DNA of 17,174 nucleotides, from assembly GCA_013619035.1 (NCBI GenBank), contig JABXKX010000058.1:1-17174 (forward strand). Reading direction: 5' to 3'. The position numbers and the translations under genes are program-made. Source of the stretch: Peptostreptococcaceae bacterium (GTDB lineage: Bacteria > Bacillota_A > Clostridia > Peptostreptococcales > Acidaminobacteraceae). Numbering within the stretch: position 1 is the first letter of the stretch; each line of letters opens with the position of its first letter. Below the pieces are notes generated by a model. The model had not been told where the DNA came from, did not search any database, and saw only the letters and a program-made list of their open reading frames with translations. This document shows positions 1 through 7,837 of the stretch, one piece after another.

Positions 1-2
1 AT

Positions 3-194
3 GTTAGAGGACATGATTGCGCAGAGCTTAAGACTCTTCACCAATCATTAACAGAAGTTCATGATGAAGTTGATAAGGATGAATTAGTAGAATTCATTAC
101 AGAAAGTTATAACATTACATCAGAAAGTGAATTAATCGATCTGACAGTTTACGAAAAAGAGAATTTTATAACCTATTTAAAAAGTATTTATTAA
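3..194 (+). CDS. C-terminal fragment of an unrecognised plus-strand protein
   Basis: An open frame enters at the left edge of the window and runs 63 codons to a TAA at 192-194. The start lies outside the window. The visible tail is rich in Glu, Asp, Leu and Thr, has no membrane segment or signal peptide, and ends in EKENFITYLKSIY. It looks like the helical end of a cytoplasmic protein. The other two plus frames are interrupted early, and the stop sits exactly at the edge of a terminator-like palindrome, which supports a real coding end. It is the only plus-strand gene in the window and converges on the minus-strand block. I do not recognise the family and assign no function. Confidence 0.6.
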   Translation, partial: VRGHDCAELKTLHQSLTEVHDEVDKDELVEFITESYNITSESELIDLTVYEKENFITYLKSIY

Positions 195-218
195 AGGATT
201 GCATATGCAATCCTTTAA
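191..218. terminator. Bidirectional terminator-like palindrome between convergent genes
   Basis: A perfect 28-nt palindrome (14-nt arms centred between 204 and 205) overlaps the stop codons of both converging genes: TAA 192-194 on plus and TAA 215-217 on minus. On the plus strand it is followed by a broken T-rich run (TTTGTTTT). On the minus strand it is followed by an A/T-rich stretch and five Ts near 177-181. It is most simply a shared intrinsic terminator, though the U-tracts are imperfect in both directions. Confidence 0.6.
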
Positions 219-1384
219 TTTGTTTTATGTATTCTATTGAATCCTGATATTATTGCAGTAATTGGAATGGCTAAAATAAGTCCTGTACTGCCAGCTATTG
301 CTCTGATAATTTCAGAAGCGATTAAATCCATATTGATAATTTCTGTAAACGTCAAATTAAATGCATTAAAAAGTAACATCAAATGAAGCGCACCACCAGT
401 GTATGCCAATATTAATGTATTAGACATTGAACCCATGATATCTCTTCCGACATTCAATCCTGATTTAATCAATTCCTTAGTCGAAATTTTCGGATGAACA
501 CTTTCTATTTCATGCATCGCTGAAGCTACAGATACTGTAACATCCATGATTGCACCTAAAGCACCAATCAAAATACCAGCATATAAAATACCTTTAAAAT
601 CTAAATTCATCTTTTGTGGTATATAAGCTAACATCTGTGCCTCTTCACCACTTAAACCAGTCAAGCTTGAGGCATTCCCAATAACAAACACTACGATTCC
701 TGCAATTAGTAGACCTATAGTTGTTCCTAAAATTGCCGATATCGTCTTTTTATTCCGCCCGACAATCAACAATAGAGTTATCACTGTCGTAATAACACAA
801 ATAAGTGTAGACACCACTATTGGATTGTATCCTCTTAAGATTAGAGGTACCAATGCAAATACAATAATAACACCTGTAAATATTAAACTTATAACAGACT
901 TAATACCATGTTTCCCACCTATAATAGCCAAAATCACTAAAAATCCCATTACTGCAAAATACACGTATTGTTCACGCATTTTTTCAGCAATTTGTAAAGA
1001 ATATATTTTCCCATCTTCATCTTCAAACATCCTTAATAACATCTTATCACCAGGTTCAAAAATAAGTTTATAAGGATTAATCATTTCAATAATGTTTTGT
1101 ACTGTATAGACTTCACCTTTATGAGACCCTGATATCAATTCAATCTTAATATGCTGATATCTTCGATCTGATTGTAATGGGACATCAGGACGTTCTTCTT
1201 TTGTCTCATCCAGTGTAATTTCAATTATTTTTGCTTTTACAACTTCGTATTGCGGCAACATTGCTTCTTCATAATACTCTTCTAATTCTTGATCCATACG
1301 TTCTGCATCACCAGTATTATCTCCAAAGACAAAACTCGACAGTAATATAAACATACCTAGCGTAATAAATATTATTTTTTTCAT
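215..1384 (-). CDS. YibE/F-family multi-pass membrane protein
   Basis: This 389-residue protein belongs, by overall appearance, to the YibE/F-like family, whose function is not established. Residues 1-22 form a signal peptide or first membrane segment. Residues 25-135 are a soluble, charged extracytoplasmic domain with beta character. From about residue 140 come roughly seven hydrophobic segments (about 140-157, 160-182, 188-208, 215-237, 264-287, 320-340 and 360-383). Family-like motifs are GALGAIMDVTVSVASA (273-289) and GSMSNTLILAYTGG (318-331). The start is the ATG at 1384, preceded by AGGGGG four bases upstream. A longer frame opening at 1411 would begin inside a terminator stem and is rejected. 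The gene lies 46 bp behind the 5'-nucleotidase gene with an intrinsic terminator between them, so it is expressed by readthrough or from an unseen promoter. Family call fairly sure; function unknown. Confidence 0.85.
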   Translation of the reverse strand: MKKIIFITLGMFILLSSFVFGDNTGDAERMDQELEEYYEEAMLPQYEVVKAKIIEITLDETKEERPDVPLQSDRRYQHIKIELISGSHKGEVYTVQNIIEMINPYKLIFEPGDKMLLRMFEDEDGKIYSLQIAEKMREQYVYFAVMGFLVILAIIGGKHGIKSVISLIFTGVIIVFALVPLILRGYNPIVVSTLICVITTVITLLLIVGRNKKTISAILGTTIGLLIAGIVVFVIGNASSLTGLSGEEAQMLAYIPQKMNLDFKGILYAGILIGALGAIMDVTVSVASAMHEIESVHPKISTKELIKSGLNVGRDIMGSMSNTLILAYTGGALHLMLLFNAFNLTFTEIINMDLIASEIIRAIAGSTGLILAIPITAIISGFNRIHKTN

Positions 1385-1393
1385 ATGACCCCC

Positions 1394-1421
1394 TAAAAAA
1401 ACAGCCTCCAAATTGGAGGCT
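1394..1421 (-). terminator. Intrinsic terminator after the 5'-nucleotidase gene
   Basis: The stem AGCCTCCAA / TTGGAGGCT (1403-1411 with 1413-1421) is a perfect 9-bp GC-rich inverted repeat with a one-base centre. On the minus strand it is followed by G and then seven Ts (1395-1401). It starts about 10 nt after the nucleotidase stop and ends immediately before the AGGGGG ribosome site of the YibE/F gene. Confidence 0.9.
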
Positions 1422-1430
1422 ATTATATCA

Positions 1431-3173
1431 TTACTCTACAGGTACTTTTAATTCTTGTCCAGATAATATAAAGTTCGGATTTACAATTGCGTTAATATTT
1501 ACTAATGTTTGAATAGTAGTATTATGCGCTTTTGCAATTTTCCAAAGTACATCACCAGAAATAATTGTGTAAGCTTCAACATCTTGAACAACATCAACTA
1601 CCTTTGGTGAAATAGTACCAGCTGATTTGATAGCACTTACCATAACATCTCTAATTGGAATAAATGTATCTACAACATTTTTCGCATTTGAGAAATCGTA
1701 CTTGTCTCCACCAGTTAAGATAAAGTCATTTGTAGCAACAGTATAGTATGTATCATCTTCAATTGGTGTACCATCTAATAATGTTAAGCTAACCAACTGA
1801 CTTTTAAATTCAGCAGAAGAATCATAAACTACTTTAAGACCACTAAACGATCCATCTCCAACATCTGGGTTTAGCAAACCATTTTCGATTGCAGCTTTTA
1901 AGTCCTTTCCTGATAACTCCATTTTTACTAATTTGTTATCATAAGGCATCACTTCGTATAAATCACCCATAGTGATATCACCAGCATATAGACCTCTTCT
2001 TAATCCACCACCATTTTGAATAGCGATTTCAGTACCAGCTTCTATAGCCATTACTTCACATGTCCATAAACCTAATGTACTTACGTTTGGTCCACCGTGT
2101 CCAAATTCAGCTGATGCAACACCAACTTTTTCAGAAAGAATTGGGTTAAGTTTTTCATCATATGCAGCTAAGATTGCAGCAGTTGCTTCATCAGCAATGA
2201 TATCATTCTTAGTCTTATATGTATTATCTACTGAAGCAACAACATCAGTTACTTTACCTGCATCATCTCTTTCGATTGAAAGTTTACCTAATGCTCTACC
2301 ATACTTATACGCTTGAACAATAGCAACACCATTAACTTCACCAGCAACAGTCTTATGGCTATGTGCTGAAATAATACCGTCTAATCCAGTAACACCTTCT
2401 GCAACAGTTACTGCAGTACCAGTAATTACTTGAGTATCATAATCTTGCTCTGAATCTAAATGAGTTACAGCGATAATAACATCTGGTGTTCCTTCTTCAG
2501 CTTTACCAGCCAATAAGAAATCAATCCATTCTTGTGCCGCTACAACTGGATCTCTAAACTCTAAACCCGAAACATGCTCAGCCTTTGTTAAAGTTAAAGT
2601 ATCAGGGTGAGCTAAACCAATCAATCCGATTTTAACACCATCTTGCTCAATAACTTTGTAAGGTAAAGCCCATTCAACTGGTTCATTCGTAGATTTTTCG
2701 TAAATGTTAGAAGCTAAATAATCAAAATTTCCTTCTTCAGACCATTTAGAAATATAATCCTTACCCCAGTCAAACTCATGATTTCCAACAGCAGAAGCAA
2801 CGACGCCCATACCTTTCATCATATCAGTAACAGGTGCACCGTATGATAAGTTAGAAGTCGCAGTCCCTTGATAGTTATCACCACCAGAGATAAATAGAGT
2901 ATTTGGATTAGCAGCTCTTAATTCATTTGCTTTTCCAACCATTTTTGACATACCTAGGTTTTTGCCCCAATCTCTTGTGTCTTCAGCAACATTACCATGG
3001 AAGTCATTGAATGTAATAATTTCAATTGTGTTTGTTTCCGCTGCAACTGTTTCAGTTGTAGTTGTAGTTGTAGTTGTCGTTGTTTCAGTCTCTGCCATAA
3101 CTGGTAAACCAGCAAACATCGAAAGAAGCATTGTCAATACAAGTACGATACTTAATCTCTTTGTACTTTTCAT
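1431..3173 (-). CDS. Secreted 5'-nucleotidase-family metallophosphoesterase with C-terminal LysM domain
   Basis: This 580-residue exported enzyme is predicted to hydrolyse nucleotides or related phosphoesters (UshA/5'-nucleotidase type). Residues 1-27 are a signal peptide ending VMA. Residues 30-41 form a linker with ten threonines in a row. The N-terminal metallophosphatase domain shows TFNDFHGN (54-61), SGGDNYQG (96-103), GNHEFDWG (130-137), THLD (237-240) and SAHSH (269-273), which supply the usual Asp, His and Asn metal ligands. The 5'-nucleotidase C-terminal domain shows NGGGLRRG (387-394) and TNDFILTGGDKY (481-492). A LysM domain (about 534-578, YTIISGDVLWKIAK) suggests peptidoglycan binding, so the enzyme is probably held at the wall. 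The start ATG at 3173 has AGGGGAG six bases upstream; a frame open to 3263 has no such site. Specificity (AMP, UDP-sugar, cyclic nucleotide) cannot be read. It is a single-gene unit closed by its own terminator. Confidence 0.93.
   Translation of the reverse strand: MKSTKRLSIVLVLTMLLSMFAGLPVMAETETTTTTTTTTTETVAAETNTIEIITFNDFHGNVAEDTRDWGKNLGMSKMVGKANELRAANPNTLFISGGDNYQGTATSNLSYGAPVTDMMKGMGVVASAVGNHEFDWGKDYISKWSEEGNFDYLASNIYEKSTNEPVEWALPYKVIEQDGVKIGLIGLAHPDTLTLTKAEHVSGLEFRDPVVAAQEWIDFLLAGKAEEGTPDVIIAVTHLDSEQDYDTQVITGTAVTVAEGVTGLDGIISAHSHKTVAGEVNGVAIVQAYKYGRALGKLSIERDDAGKVTDVVASVDNTYKTKNDIIADEATAAILAAYDEKLNPILSEKVGVASAEFGHGGPNVSTLGLWTCEVMAIEAGTEIAIQNGGGLRRGLYAGDITMGDLYEVMPYDNKLVKMELSGKDLKAAIENGLLNPDVGDGSFSGLKVVYDSSAEFKSQLVSLTLLDGTPIEDDTYYTVATNDFILTGGDKYDFSNAKNVVDTFIPIRDVMVSAIKSAGTISPKVVDVVQDVEAYTIISGDVLWKIAKAHNTTIQTLVNINAIVNPNFILSGQELKVPVE
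3054..3083 (-). repeat. Hexanucleotide tandem repeat encoding the poly-Thr linker
   Basis: Five tandem 6-bp units, four perfect AGTTGT and one CGTTGT as read on plus, encode ten consecutive Thr residues just after the signal peptide of the nucleotidase. Because the unit is six bases, slippage would change the linker by two residues without shifting the frame. Confidence 0.85.
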
Positions 3174-3234
3174 AAAATCTCCCCTTCTTAAATATGTAGA
3201 ATATGTTTCTAAGAGCAATACTCTCGTAAAATCA

Positions 3235-3263
3235 ATAGTACTATATAATACTAAAAGTCCCAA
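3235..3263 (-). promoter_or_regulatory. Candidate promoter for the 5'-nucleotidase gene
   Basis: On the minus strand, TTGGGA (3258-3263) and TACTAT (3235-3240) are separated by 17 bp. Each matches the sigma-A consensus at four of six positions. The predicted leader would be about 55 nt. In such AT-rich DNA this match is weak evidence. Confidence 0.3.
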
Positions 3264-3470
3264 TATAGCTTTATAACAAACTTACAACTGTCGTTGACTA
3301 TGGAAAAACTTTTCATTCTTCCACAACTTTTTATTTTTTGAAAAATTACAAGATTATCTTAAATATCGTCCGTTTTTTTAGTAAAACTACACATAACTAC
3401 AAGGAAAACTGGGTAAATCAGCTGGATTTATTCGAATTTTCTGTTACCTTTAAGTTGTATATTATTTACA

Positions 3471-3510
3471 AACAAAAAGCACAAATAAGACCCTAAAGTC
3501 TTATTTGTGC
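3471..3510 (-). terminator. Intrinsic terminator of the fab operon
   Basis: A 13-bp perfect stem (GCACAAATAAGAC at 3479-3491 pairing with GTCTTATTTGTGC at 3498-3510) with a 6-nt loop is followed on the minus strand by TTTTTGTT. It lies about 30 nt past the fabF stop and is the only good terminator between fapR and the nucleotidase gene. Confidence 0.92.
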
Positions 3511-3539
3511 AATGTTTTATAAGTGAAGAGTGAAAAGAA

Positions 3540-4781
3540 TTACTTTTCAAACTTTCGGACAATAATAGTACCATTATGACCACCAAACCCTAAAGAGTTA
3601 GACAATGCATAACGTACAGTTTTTTCAACACCTGTATTTGGTGTGTAATTTAAATCCAATTCAGGATCTTGATTATTAAGATTAATAGTTGGTGGTACAA
3701 AATCTTCAGAAACTGCCATTACCAAAGCAATTGCTTCAATAGCGCCTGAGGCACCTAACAGATGACCCGTCATTGATTTAGTTGAACTCACATTAACATT
3801 ATATGCATGTTCACCAAGTGCAGTTTTTATAGCCATTGTTTCAAATCTATCATTATATGGTGTAGATGTACCATGTGCATTTACATAGTCAATATCTTCA
3901 GCTACAATACCAGCATCAGCCATTGCCATCTTCATACATCTTGCAGCACCTTCTCCACCTGGAGCTGGACTTGTAATATGATAAGCATCAGCTGTCGCAC
4001 CGTAACCTACAACTTCAGCATAAATCTTTGCACCACGTGCTTTCGCATGTTCTAAGCTCTCTAAGATCAAAACCCCTGAACCCTCACCCATAACAAATCC
4101 ATCACGACCTGTATCAAACGGTCTAGATGCTGTTAAAGGATCATCGTTTCTAGTACTCATAGCTTTCATCGTACAGAATCCTGCCATTCCTAATTCACAG
4201 ATAGCTGCTTCAGCACCACCAGTGAACATCATATCAGCATCACCTCTTTGGATTACTTTAAAAGCATCTCCAACGGCATGAGTACCTGATGCACAAGCAG
4301 TTACAACTGTCGTGTTAGGACCTTTTGCTCCAAATTCCATTGAAATAGAACCTGAAATCATATTCGTAATCATCATAGGAATTAAGAAAGGACTAACTCT
4401 CTTAGGACCTTTATTAAGTAACTTTTCATGTTGCGCTGCAAGTGTCTGGATACCACCGATACCTGAACCCATAATAACACCAACACGCGTTGCATCAACT
4501 TTTTCAAAATCAATTCCAGCATCTTCTACTGCCATCTTTGAAGCAGCAATACCAAACTGTACGAATTTATCCATTCTCTTGATTTCTTTTTTATTAATAT
4601 ATAATTCTGGTTGAAAGTCTTTAATTTCTGCAGCAACTTTTGTTGTATACTCCGTTGCATCAAATGCTTCAATTAAACTTACACCGTTTTTTCCTGTTTT
4701 CAAACCATTAAAGAATGCTTCTCTTCCGTGGCCTATTGGTGTAACTGCACCAATCCCCGTTACGACAACTCTTCTTTTCAT
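3540..4781 (-). CDS. fabF: 3-oxoacyl-[ACP] synthase II (KAS II, FabF)
   Basis: This elongating condensing enzyme of type II fatty-acid synthesis joins malonyl-ACP to a growing acyl-ACP with loss of CO2. It acts in the cytoplasm. At 413 residues it has the normal family length. The Cys-His-His catalytic set is complete: C163 in TACASGTH, H303 in NAHGTSTPYND and H340 in KSMTGHLLGASG. The thiolase-fold ends VTGIGAVTPIG (7-17) and LSNSLGFGGHN (393-403) are typical of FabF. The start ATG at 4781 has GGAGG five bases upstream. It is the last gene of the fab operon, 73 bp after acpP, with a hairpin in the gap that lacks a U-tract in the reading direction. That hairpin may set the acpP to fabF mRNA ratio. 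No RNase III gene follows, although rnc often does in related operons. Confidence 0.97.
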   Translation of the reverse strand: MKRRVVVTGIGAVTPIGHGREAFFNGLKTGKNGVSLIEAFDATEYTTKVAAEIKDFQPELYINKKEIKRMDKFVQFGIAASKMAVEDAGIDFEKVDATRVGVIMGSGIGGIQTLAAQHEKLLNKGPKRVSPFLIPMMITNMISGSISMEFGAKGPNTTVVTACASGTHAVGDAFKVIQRGDADMMFTGGAEAAICELGMAGFCTMKAMSTRNDDPLTASRPFDTGRDGFVMGEGSGVLILESLEHAKARGAKIYAEVVGYGATADAYHITSPAPGGEGAARCMKMAMADAGIVAEDIDYVNAHGTSTPYNDRFETMAIKTALGEHAYNVNVSSTKSMTGHLLGASGAIEAIALVMAVSEDFVPPTINLNNQDPELDLNYTPNTGVEKTVRYALSNSLGFGGHNGTIIVRKFEK

Positions 4782-4826
4782 GTGTGCCTCCGATATATAA
4801 AATACTTACGTAATAATTCCGAATTT

Positions 4827-4852
4827 AAGGCTTGATTGCTCAAGCCTTTTTT
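4827..4852 (+). terminator. Hairpin in the acpP-fabF gap whose T-tract faces the plus strand
   Basis: A 9-bp perfect stem, AAGGCTTGA / TCAAGCCTT (4827-4835 with 4840-4848), has a TTGC loop and is followed by six Ts on the plus strand (4847-4852). As an intrinsic terminator it would stop plus-strand (antisense) transcripts. For the minus-strand fab mRNA it is a hairpin without a U-tract 3' of acpP, so it could act as an RNA stabiliser or processing site instead. Confidence 0.6.
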
Positions 4853-4854
4853 AA

Positions 4855-5088
4855 TTATGCGTTTACTTTTTTCTCAATGTAATCAGCGATATTACCGATG
4901 TTATCGAATTTCTCAGCGTCTTCATCTGGAATTTCAATATCAAATTCATCTTCAAAAGCCATGATAATTTCTACAGCGTCTAATGAATCCGCTTCTAAAT
5001 CTTTCATCATAGAAGTTGATCTTTCAACTTTAACATCTGCATCTAAACCTAACTGATCAATAACAATTGCTTTCACTTTTTCAAACAT
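4855..5088 (-). CDS. acpP: Acyl carrier protein
   Basis: This 77-residue acidic carrier protein holds the growing acyl chain on a 4'-phosphopantetheine arm. The attachment site is Ser35 in the DSL motif ([11 protein letters not shown], 32-42). The strongly acidic helix around [17 protein letters not shown] is the usual docking surface for Fab enzymes. The start ATG at 5088 ([10 protein letters not shown]) has AAGGTG seven bases upstream. An upstream in-frame extension to 5157 overlaps the end of fabG and lacks ACP character, so it is rejected. The gene is 49 bp downstream of fabG and 73 bp upstream of fabF, the two widest gaps in an otherwise very compact operon. Confidence 0.97.
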   Translation of the reverse strand: MFEKVKAIVIDQLGLDADVKVERSTSMMKDLEADSLDAVEIIMAFEDEFDIEIPDEDAEKFDNIGNIADYIEKKVNA

Positions 5089-5137
5089 TTTCTTCACCTT
5101 TTCCTTATAAAATAATTTATTATATAAAATCCTCAGA

Positions 5138-5878
5138 TTAAATATACATACCACCATCTACTTGAAGTGTCTGACCTGTAATATAACTAGCCTGATCACT
5201 TACAAGAAATGCTACTGTATTGGCTACATCATCCGCTTTTCCAAATCTGTTAAGAGGAATAGCTGTCATGTAGTTTTCTACGACTTTCTCATCTAATGCA
5301 TTGGTCATATCTGATTCGATGAAACCTGGTGCTACAGCATTTACAGTAATCCCTCGAGAAGCAAATTCTCTAGCAATTGACTTTGTAAATCCTATTACTC
5401 CTGCTTTCGAAGCAGCATAATTAGCTTGACCTGCATTACCCATTAAACCAACAATTGATGTTATATTAACAATTGAACCTGATTTTTGTTTAAGAAGTTT
5501 CTTACCAATTAATTTGGTTGTTAAGAATACACCTTTTAAATTCACATCCAATACTTGATCCCAATCAGCTTCTTTCATTCTTATTAAAAGACCATCTCTT
5601 GTGATGCCAGCATTGTTGACTAATATATCTATCTTACCAAGTTGACTTTCTGTTTCTTTGATTAAACTTTCAATATCTTCAGCTACCGATACATTTGCTT
5701 TAACAGCAATACCTTTGGCACCTAAAGCTTCAATTTCTTTTACCACTTCATCTGCTGCAGCACTATTTGAAGTATAATTTACAACAATTGATGCACCCTC
5801 AGAAGCTAATTTTAATGCGATTGCTCTACCAATTCCTCTTGAGCCACCTGTTACTACTGCGATTTTATTATCTAACAT
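5138..5878 (-). CDS. fabG: 3-oxoacyl-[ACP] reductase (FabG)
   Basis: This 246-residue short-chain dehydrogenase reduces 3-oxoacyl-ACP to 3-hydroxyacyl-ACP, normally with NADPH. The nucleotide-binding motif TGGSRGIG (10-17) and NNAG (88-91) are intact. The catalytic set is N113, S141, Y154 and K158 (QANYAASK). The C-terminal [11 protein letters not shown] matches FabG well, and the length is typical. The start ATG at 5878 has AGGAG seven bases upstream. The TAG stop of fabD lies in the same hexamer (TAGGAG), which predicts translational coupling. Confidence 0.97.
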   Translation of the reverse strand: MLDNKIAVVTGGSRGIGRAIALKLASEGASIVVNYTSNSAAADEVVKEIEALGAKGIAVKANVSVAEDIESLIKETESQLGKIDILVNNAGITRDGLLIRMKEADWDQVLDVNLKGVFLTTKLIGKKLLKQKSGSIVNITSIVGLMGNAGQANYAASKAGVIGFTKSIAREFASRGITVNAVAPGFIESDMTNALDEKVVENYMTAIPLNRFGKADDVANTVAFLVSDQASYITGQTLQVDGGMYI

Positions 5879-5887
5879 GTTATGCTC

Positions 5888-6823
5888 CTATCCATTTAAC
5901 TTTTCAAGTGTTTTTTCCAAAGATTTTAAATCTTCTACATTGTATATTTCTACATCTCTTGAAATCTTTTTAATAAACTTAGAAAGTGCTTTTCCTGGAC
6001 CAACTTCTATAAATGTGTTAAAGCCATCTTCAACCATTTTTTTAATTGAGTTTTCCCACATGACTGGAGAACTTACTTGATCAATCAGTAAACCTTTAAC
6101 CTCTTCTGATGAATTGACATAATCCGCTGTTACATTTGCAACCAAAGGATATGTGAATGAACCAAATGTTAAATCTGTTAATTCGCTAGAAAGCTTAACG
6201 CCTGCGCCTTTTAACATGCTTGTGTGGAAAGGTGCTGAAACAGGAAGCATTACAACTTTCTTTGCACCTTTTTCACGACATTTTTCAGCAGCTACTTCTA
6301 CCGATTTAACTTCTCCTGCAATAACAAGTTGACCTGGACAGTTATAGTTTGCCGGTTCAACGATACCTGTGTCAGAAGCCTCTTTACATGCCTCTTCAAC
6401 CAAATCGCCCGCTAAACCAAGCACTGCAGCCATCGCACCAACACCAGCCGGTACTTCTTCTTGCATATACTTTCCTCTTTGTTTTACAACTTTTACTGCA
6501 TCTTTAAAGTTAAGAACGCCTGTTGCAACCAAAGCAGAATACTCTCCAAGGCTAAGACCTGCTACACCTTCTGGATGGATACCTTTTTCTAATAAAACCT
6601 TATATGCAGCTATTGAAGCTGTTAATATTGAAGGTTGTGTTTTCTCTGTTTGTTTTAATTCTTCTACTGAACTATCAAAACATAATGCTTTCATATCATA
6701 ACCGATTGCTTCTGATGCTTCTTCAAACACCTGATTAGCAACGGCATATTCGTTTGCTAATTCTTGTCCCATACCAACGTACTGTGCACCTTGACCCGGG
6801 AATACAAATGCTATTTTTCTCAT
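5888..6823 (-). CDS. fabD: Malonyl-CoA:ACP transacylase (FabD)
   Basis: This 311-residue enzyme moves malonyl from CoA to the ACP arm, making the extender unit for FabH and FabF. Key parts are FPGQGAQYVGMGQE (8-21), nucleophile Ser91 in GLSLGEYSA, R116 in KQRGKYMQ, H200 in SAPFHTSM, and the C-terminal EVGPGKALSKF. The residue before the nucleophile is Leu90, where E. coli FabD has His; Leu here is common in clostridial relatives as far as I recall. The start ATG at 6823 has AGGAGG five bases upstream. An open extension to 6859 reads through the fabH end and is rejected. The fabH stop TAG overlaps this SD. Confidence 0.97.
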   Translation of the reverse strand: MRKIAFVFPGQGAQYVGMGQELANEYAVANQVFEEASEAIGYDMKALCFDSSVEELKQTEKTQPSILTASIAAYKVLLEKGIHPEGVAGLSLGEYSALVATGVLNFKDAVKVVKQRGKYMQEEVPAGVGAMAAVLGLAGDLVEEACKEASDTGIVEPANYNCPGQLVIAGEVKSVEVAAEKCREKGAKKVVMLPVSAPFHTSMLKGAGVKLSSELTDLTFGSFTYPLVANVTADYVNSSEEVKGLLIDQVSSPVMWENSIKKMVEDGFNTFIEVGPGKALSKFIKKISRDVEIYNVEDLKSLEKTLEKLNG

Positions 6824-6831
6824 GTCGCCTC

Positions 6832-7812
6832 CTAGAACTCTACTGCTAAAGCACCCCATGTTAAGCCACCACCAAAGGCAACTAACACCACTTTATCACC
6901 TGATTTAATTTTTCCAGATCTAACTGCTTCATCTAAAGCAATCGGTACTGAACCGGCTGATGTGTTACCAAACTTGTCTAAGTTCACATGAACTCGTTCA
7001 GGTGGTAACTTCAGTTTTTTACCAGCAGAATTGATGATTCTAATATTAGCTTGATGTGGTACCAGATAATCTAATTCATCTATACTCCATCCAGCTTTTT
7101 CAATAACCGTCTTAGAAGAAGACGCCATGATTCTTACAGCAAATTTAAATACTTCACTACCATCCATACTGATGTAGTGTAATCTATTATCTATTGTCTC
7201 TTGTGAAGCAGGCATTCTAGAGCCACCAGCTGGAACTGTTAAGAACTTTCCACCCGATCCTTTAGCACCTAAGTCCATTGCTATGATACCACCTGTTGCA
7301 ACAGGACCAATGATTGCTGCACCAGCACCATCACCAAATAATACACATGTGTTTCTATCTGTAAAATCTAGAATCTTTGATAATGTCTCTGCACCAATTA
7401 CTAAAACGTATTTCGATTGGCCACTCTCAACAAACTGCTTAGCAATAGTTGAAGCGTATACAAATCCTGAACATGCAGCACCAATATCAAAAGCACTTGC
7501 ATTGTCTGCACCTAGTTTATCTTGTACGATACATGCTGTAGAAGGAAAATGCATATCAGGTGTAATTGTTGCTACAATAATCATATCTAAATCTTTTGCA
7601 GTGATATTAGCAGCTTCTAAAGCTTTTAATGCTGCACCGTATGCTAAGTCAGATGTCGCTGTTTGATCATCTGCAATACGACGAGATTTAATACCTGTAC
7701 GTGATTGAATCCATTCATCAGTAGTATCTACTATTTTTTCCATGTCAAAATTTGTTAACTCTTTTTCTGGTAAACAACTACCAGTACCTAAGAACCCTGC
7801 TCTAATACTCAA
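6832..7812 (-). CDS. fabH: 3-oxoacyl-[ACP] synthase III (KAS III, FabH)
   Basis: FabH starts fatty-acid synthesis by condensing an acyl-CoA primer with malonyl-ACP. With a TTG start at 7812 the protein is 326 residues, beginning SIRAGFLGTGSCLPEKELTN after the initiator, which aligns with normal FabH N-termini. The triad is C114 in GAACSGF, H253 in VPHQANIRI and N283 in FGNTSAGS. The C-terminal GGGLTWGALAVEF is typical. The TTG has AGGAG eight bases upstream. The only alternative, GTG at 7821, would overlap that SD, and no ATG is available in a sensible position. Primer preference (acetyl or branched-chain) cannot be judged. It lies between plsX and fabD; an enoyl reductase gene (fabK) often found beside fabH in related operons is missing. 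Confidence 0.95.
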   Translation of the reverse strand: MSIRAGFLGTGSCLPEKELTNFDMEKIVDTTDEWIQSRTGIKSRRIADDQTATSDLAYGAALKALEAANITAKDLDMIIVATITPDMHFPSTACIVQDKLGADNASAFDIGAACSGFVYASTIAKQFVESGQSKYVLVIGAETLSKILDFTDRNTCVLFGDGAGAAIIGPVATGGIIAMDLGAKGSGGKFLTVPAGGSRMPASQETIDNRLHYISMDGSEVFKFAVRIMASSSKTVIEKAGWSIDELDYLVPHQANIRIINSAGKKLKLPPERVHVNLDKFGNTSAGSVPIALDEAVRSGKIKSGDKVVLVAFGGGLTWGALAVEF

Positions 7813-7820
7813 AGAGACCA

Positions 7821-7825
7821 CTCCT
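7821..7825 (-). promoter_or_regulatory. SD site that fixes the TTG start of fabH
   Basis: AGGAG on the minus strand, with 8 nt to TTG (7810-7812). It makes GTG at 7819-7821 impossible as a start because that codon overlaps the SD itself. Confidence 0.75.
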
Positions 7826-7837
7826 ATTCATATACCT

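Larger units (their letters stand above)
3174..3539. other. 366-bp AT-rich intergenic region, fabF to 5'-nucleotidase
   Basis: No gene is visible here on either strand. At its right side it holds the fab-operon terminator (3471-3510). Near the left side are a weak candidate promoter (3235-3263) and the SD site of the nucleotidase. The middle (about 3265-3470) is very AT-rich, and I see no convincing RNA element or riboswitch in it. Confidence 0.7.

Noticed and set aside
1382..1411. Longer N-terminus for the YibE/F protein starting at 1411
   Set aside because: It would begin inside the terminator stem and has no SD; the ATG at 1384 has both an SD and a proper signal sequence.
3236..3253. TAGTA...TACTA inverted repeat upstream of the nucleotidase gene, resembling a FapR box
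   Set aside because: The spacing between half-sites is 8 bp instead of the 5 bp in the two clear boxes, and the CC/GG core is missing. It is likely chance in AT-rich DNA.
2962..3276. Plus-strand open frame of 104 codons opposite the nucleotidase signal-peptide region
   Set aside because: It is a low-complexity Val-rich shadow of the Thr repeat, with no SD. The same reasoning removes all other plus-strand frames inside the minus-strand genes.
5119..5147. Perfect TATAAT on the minus strand in the fabG-acpP gap, possible private acpP promoter
   Set aside because: No acceptable -35 lies 16-18 bp upstream and there is no extended TG motif. The gap is so AT-rich that the hexamer alone is not evidence.
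7804..7833. Mini-ORF ATG-AAT-AGG... (nine codons) between plsX and fabH with an SD-like AGAGG
   Set aside because: It overlaps both the fabH SD and its start. Such a short frame can arise by chance and has no leader-peptide features.
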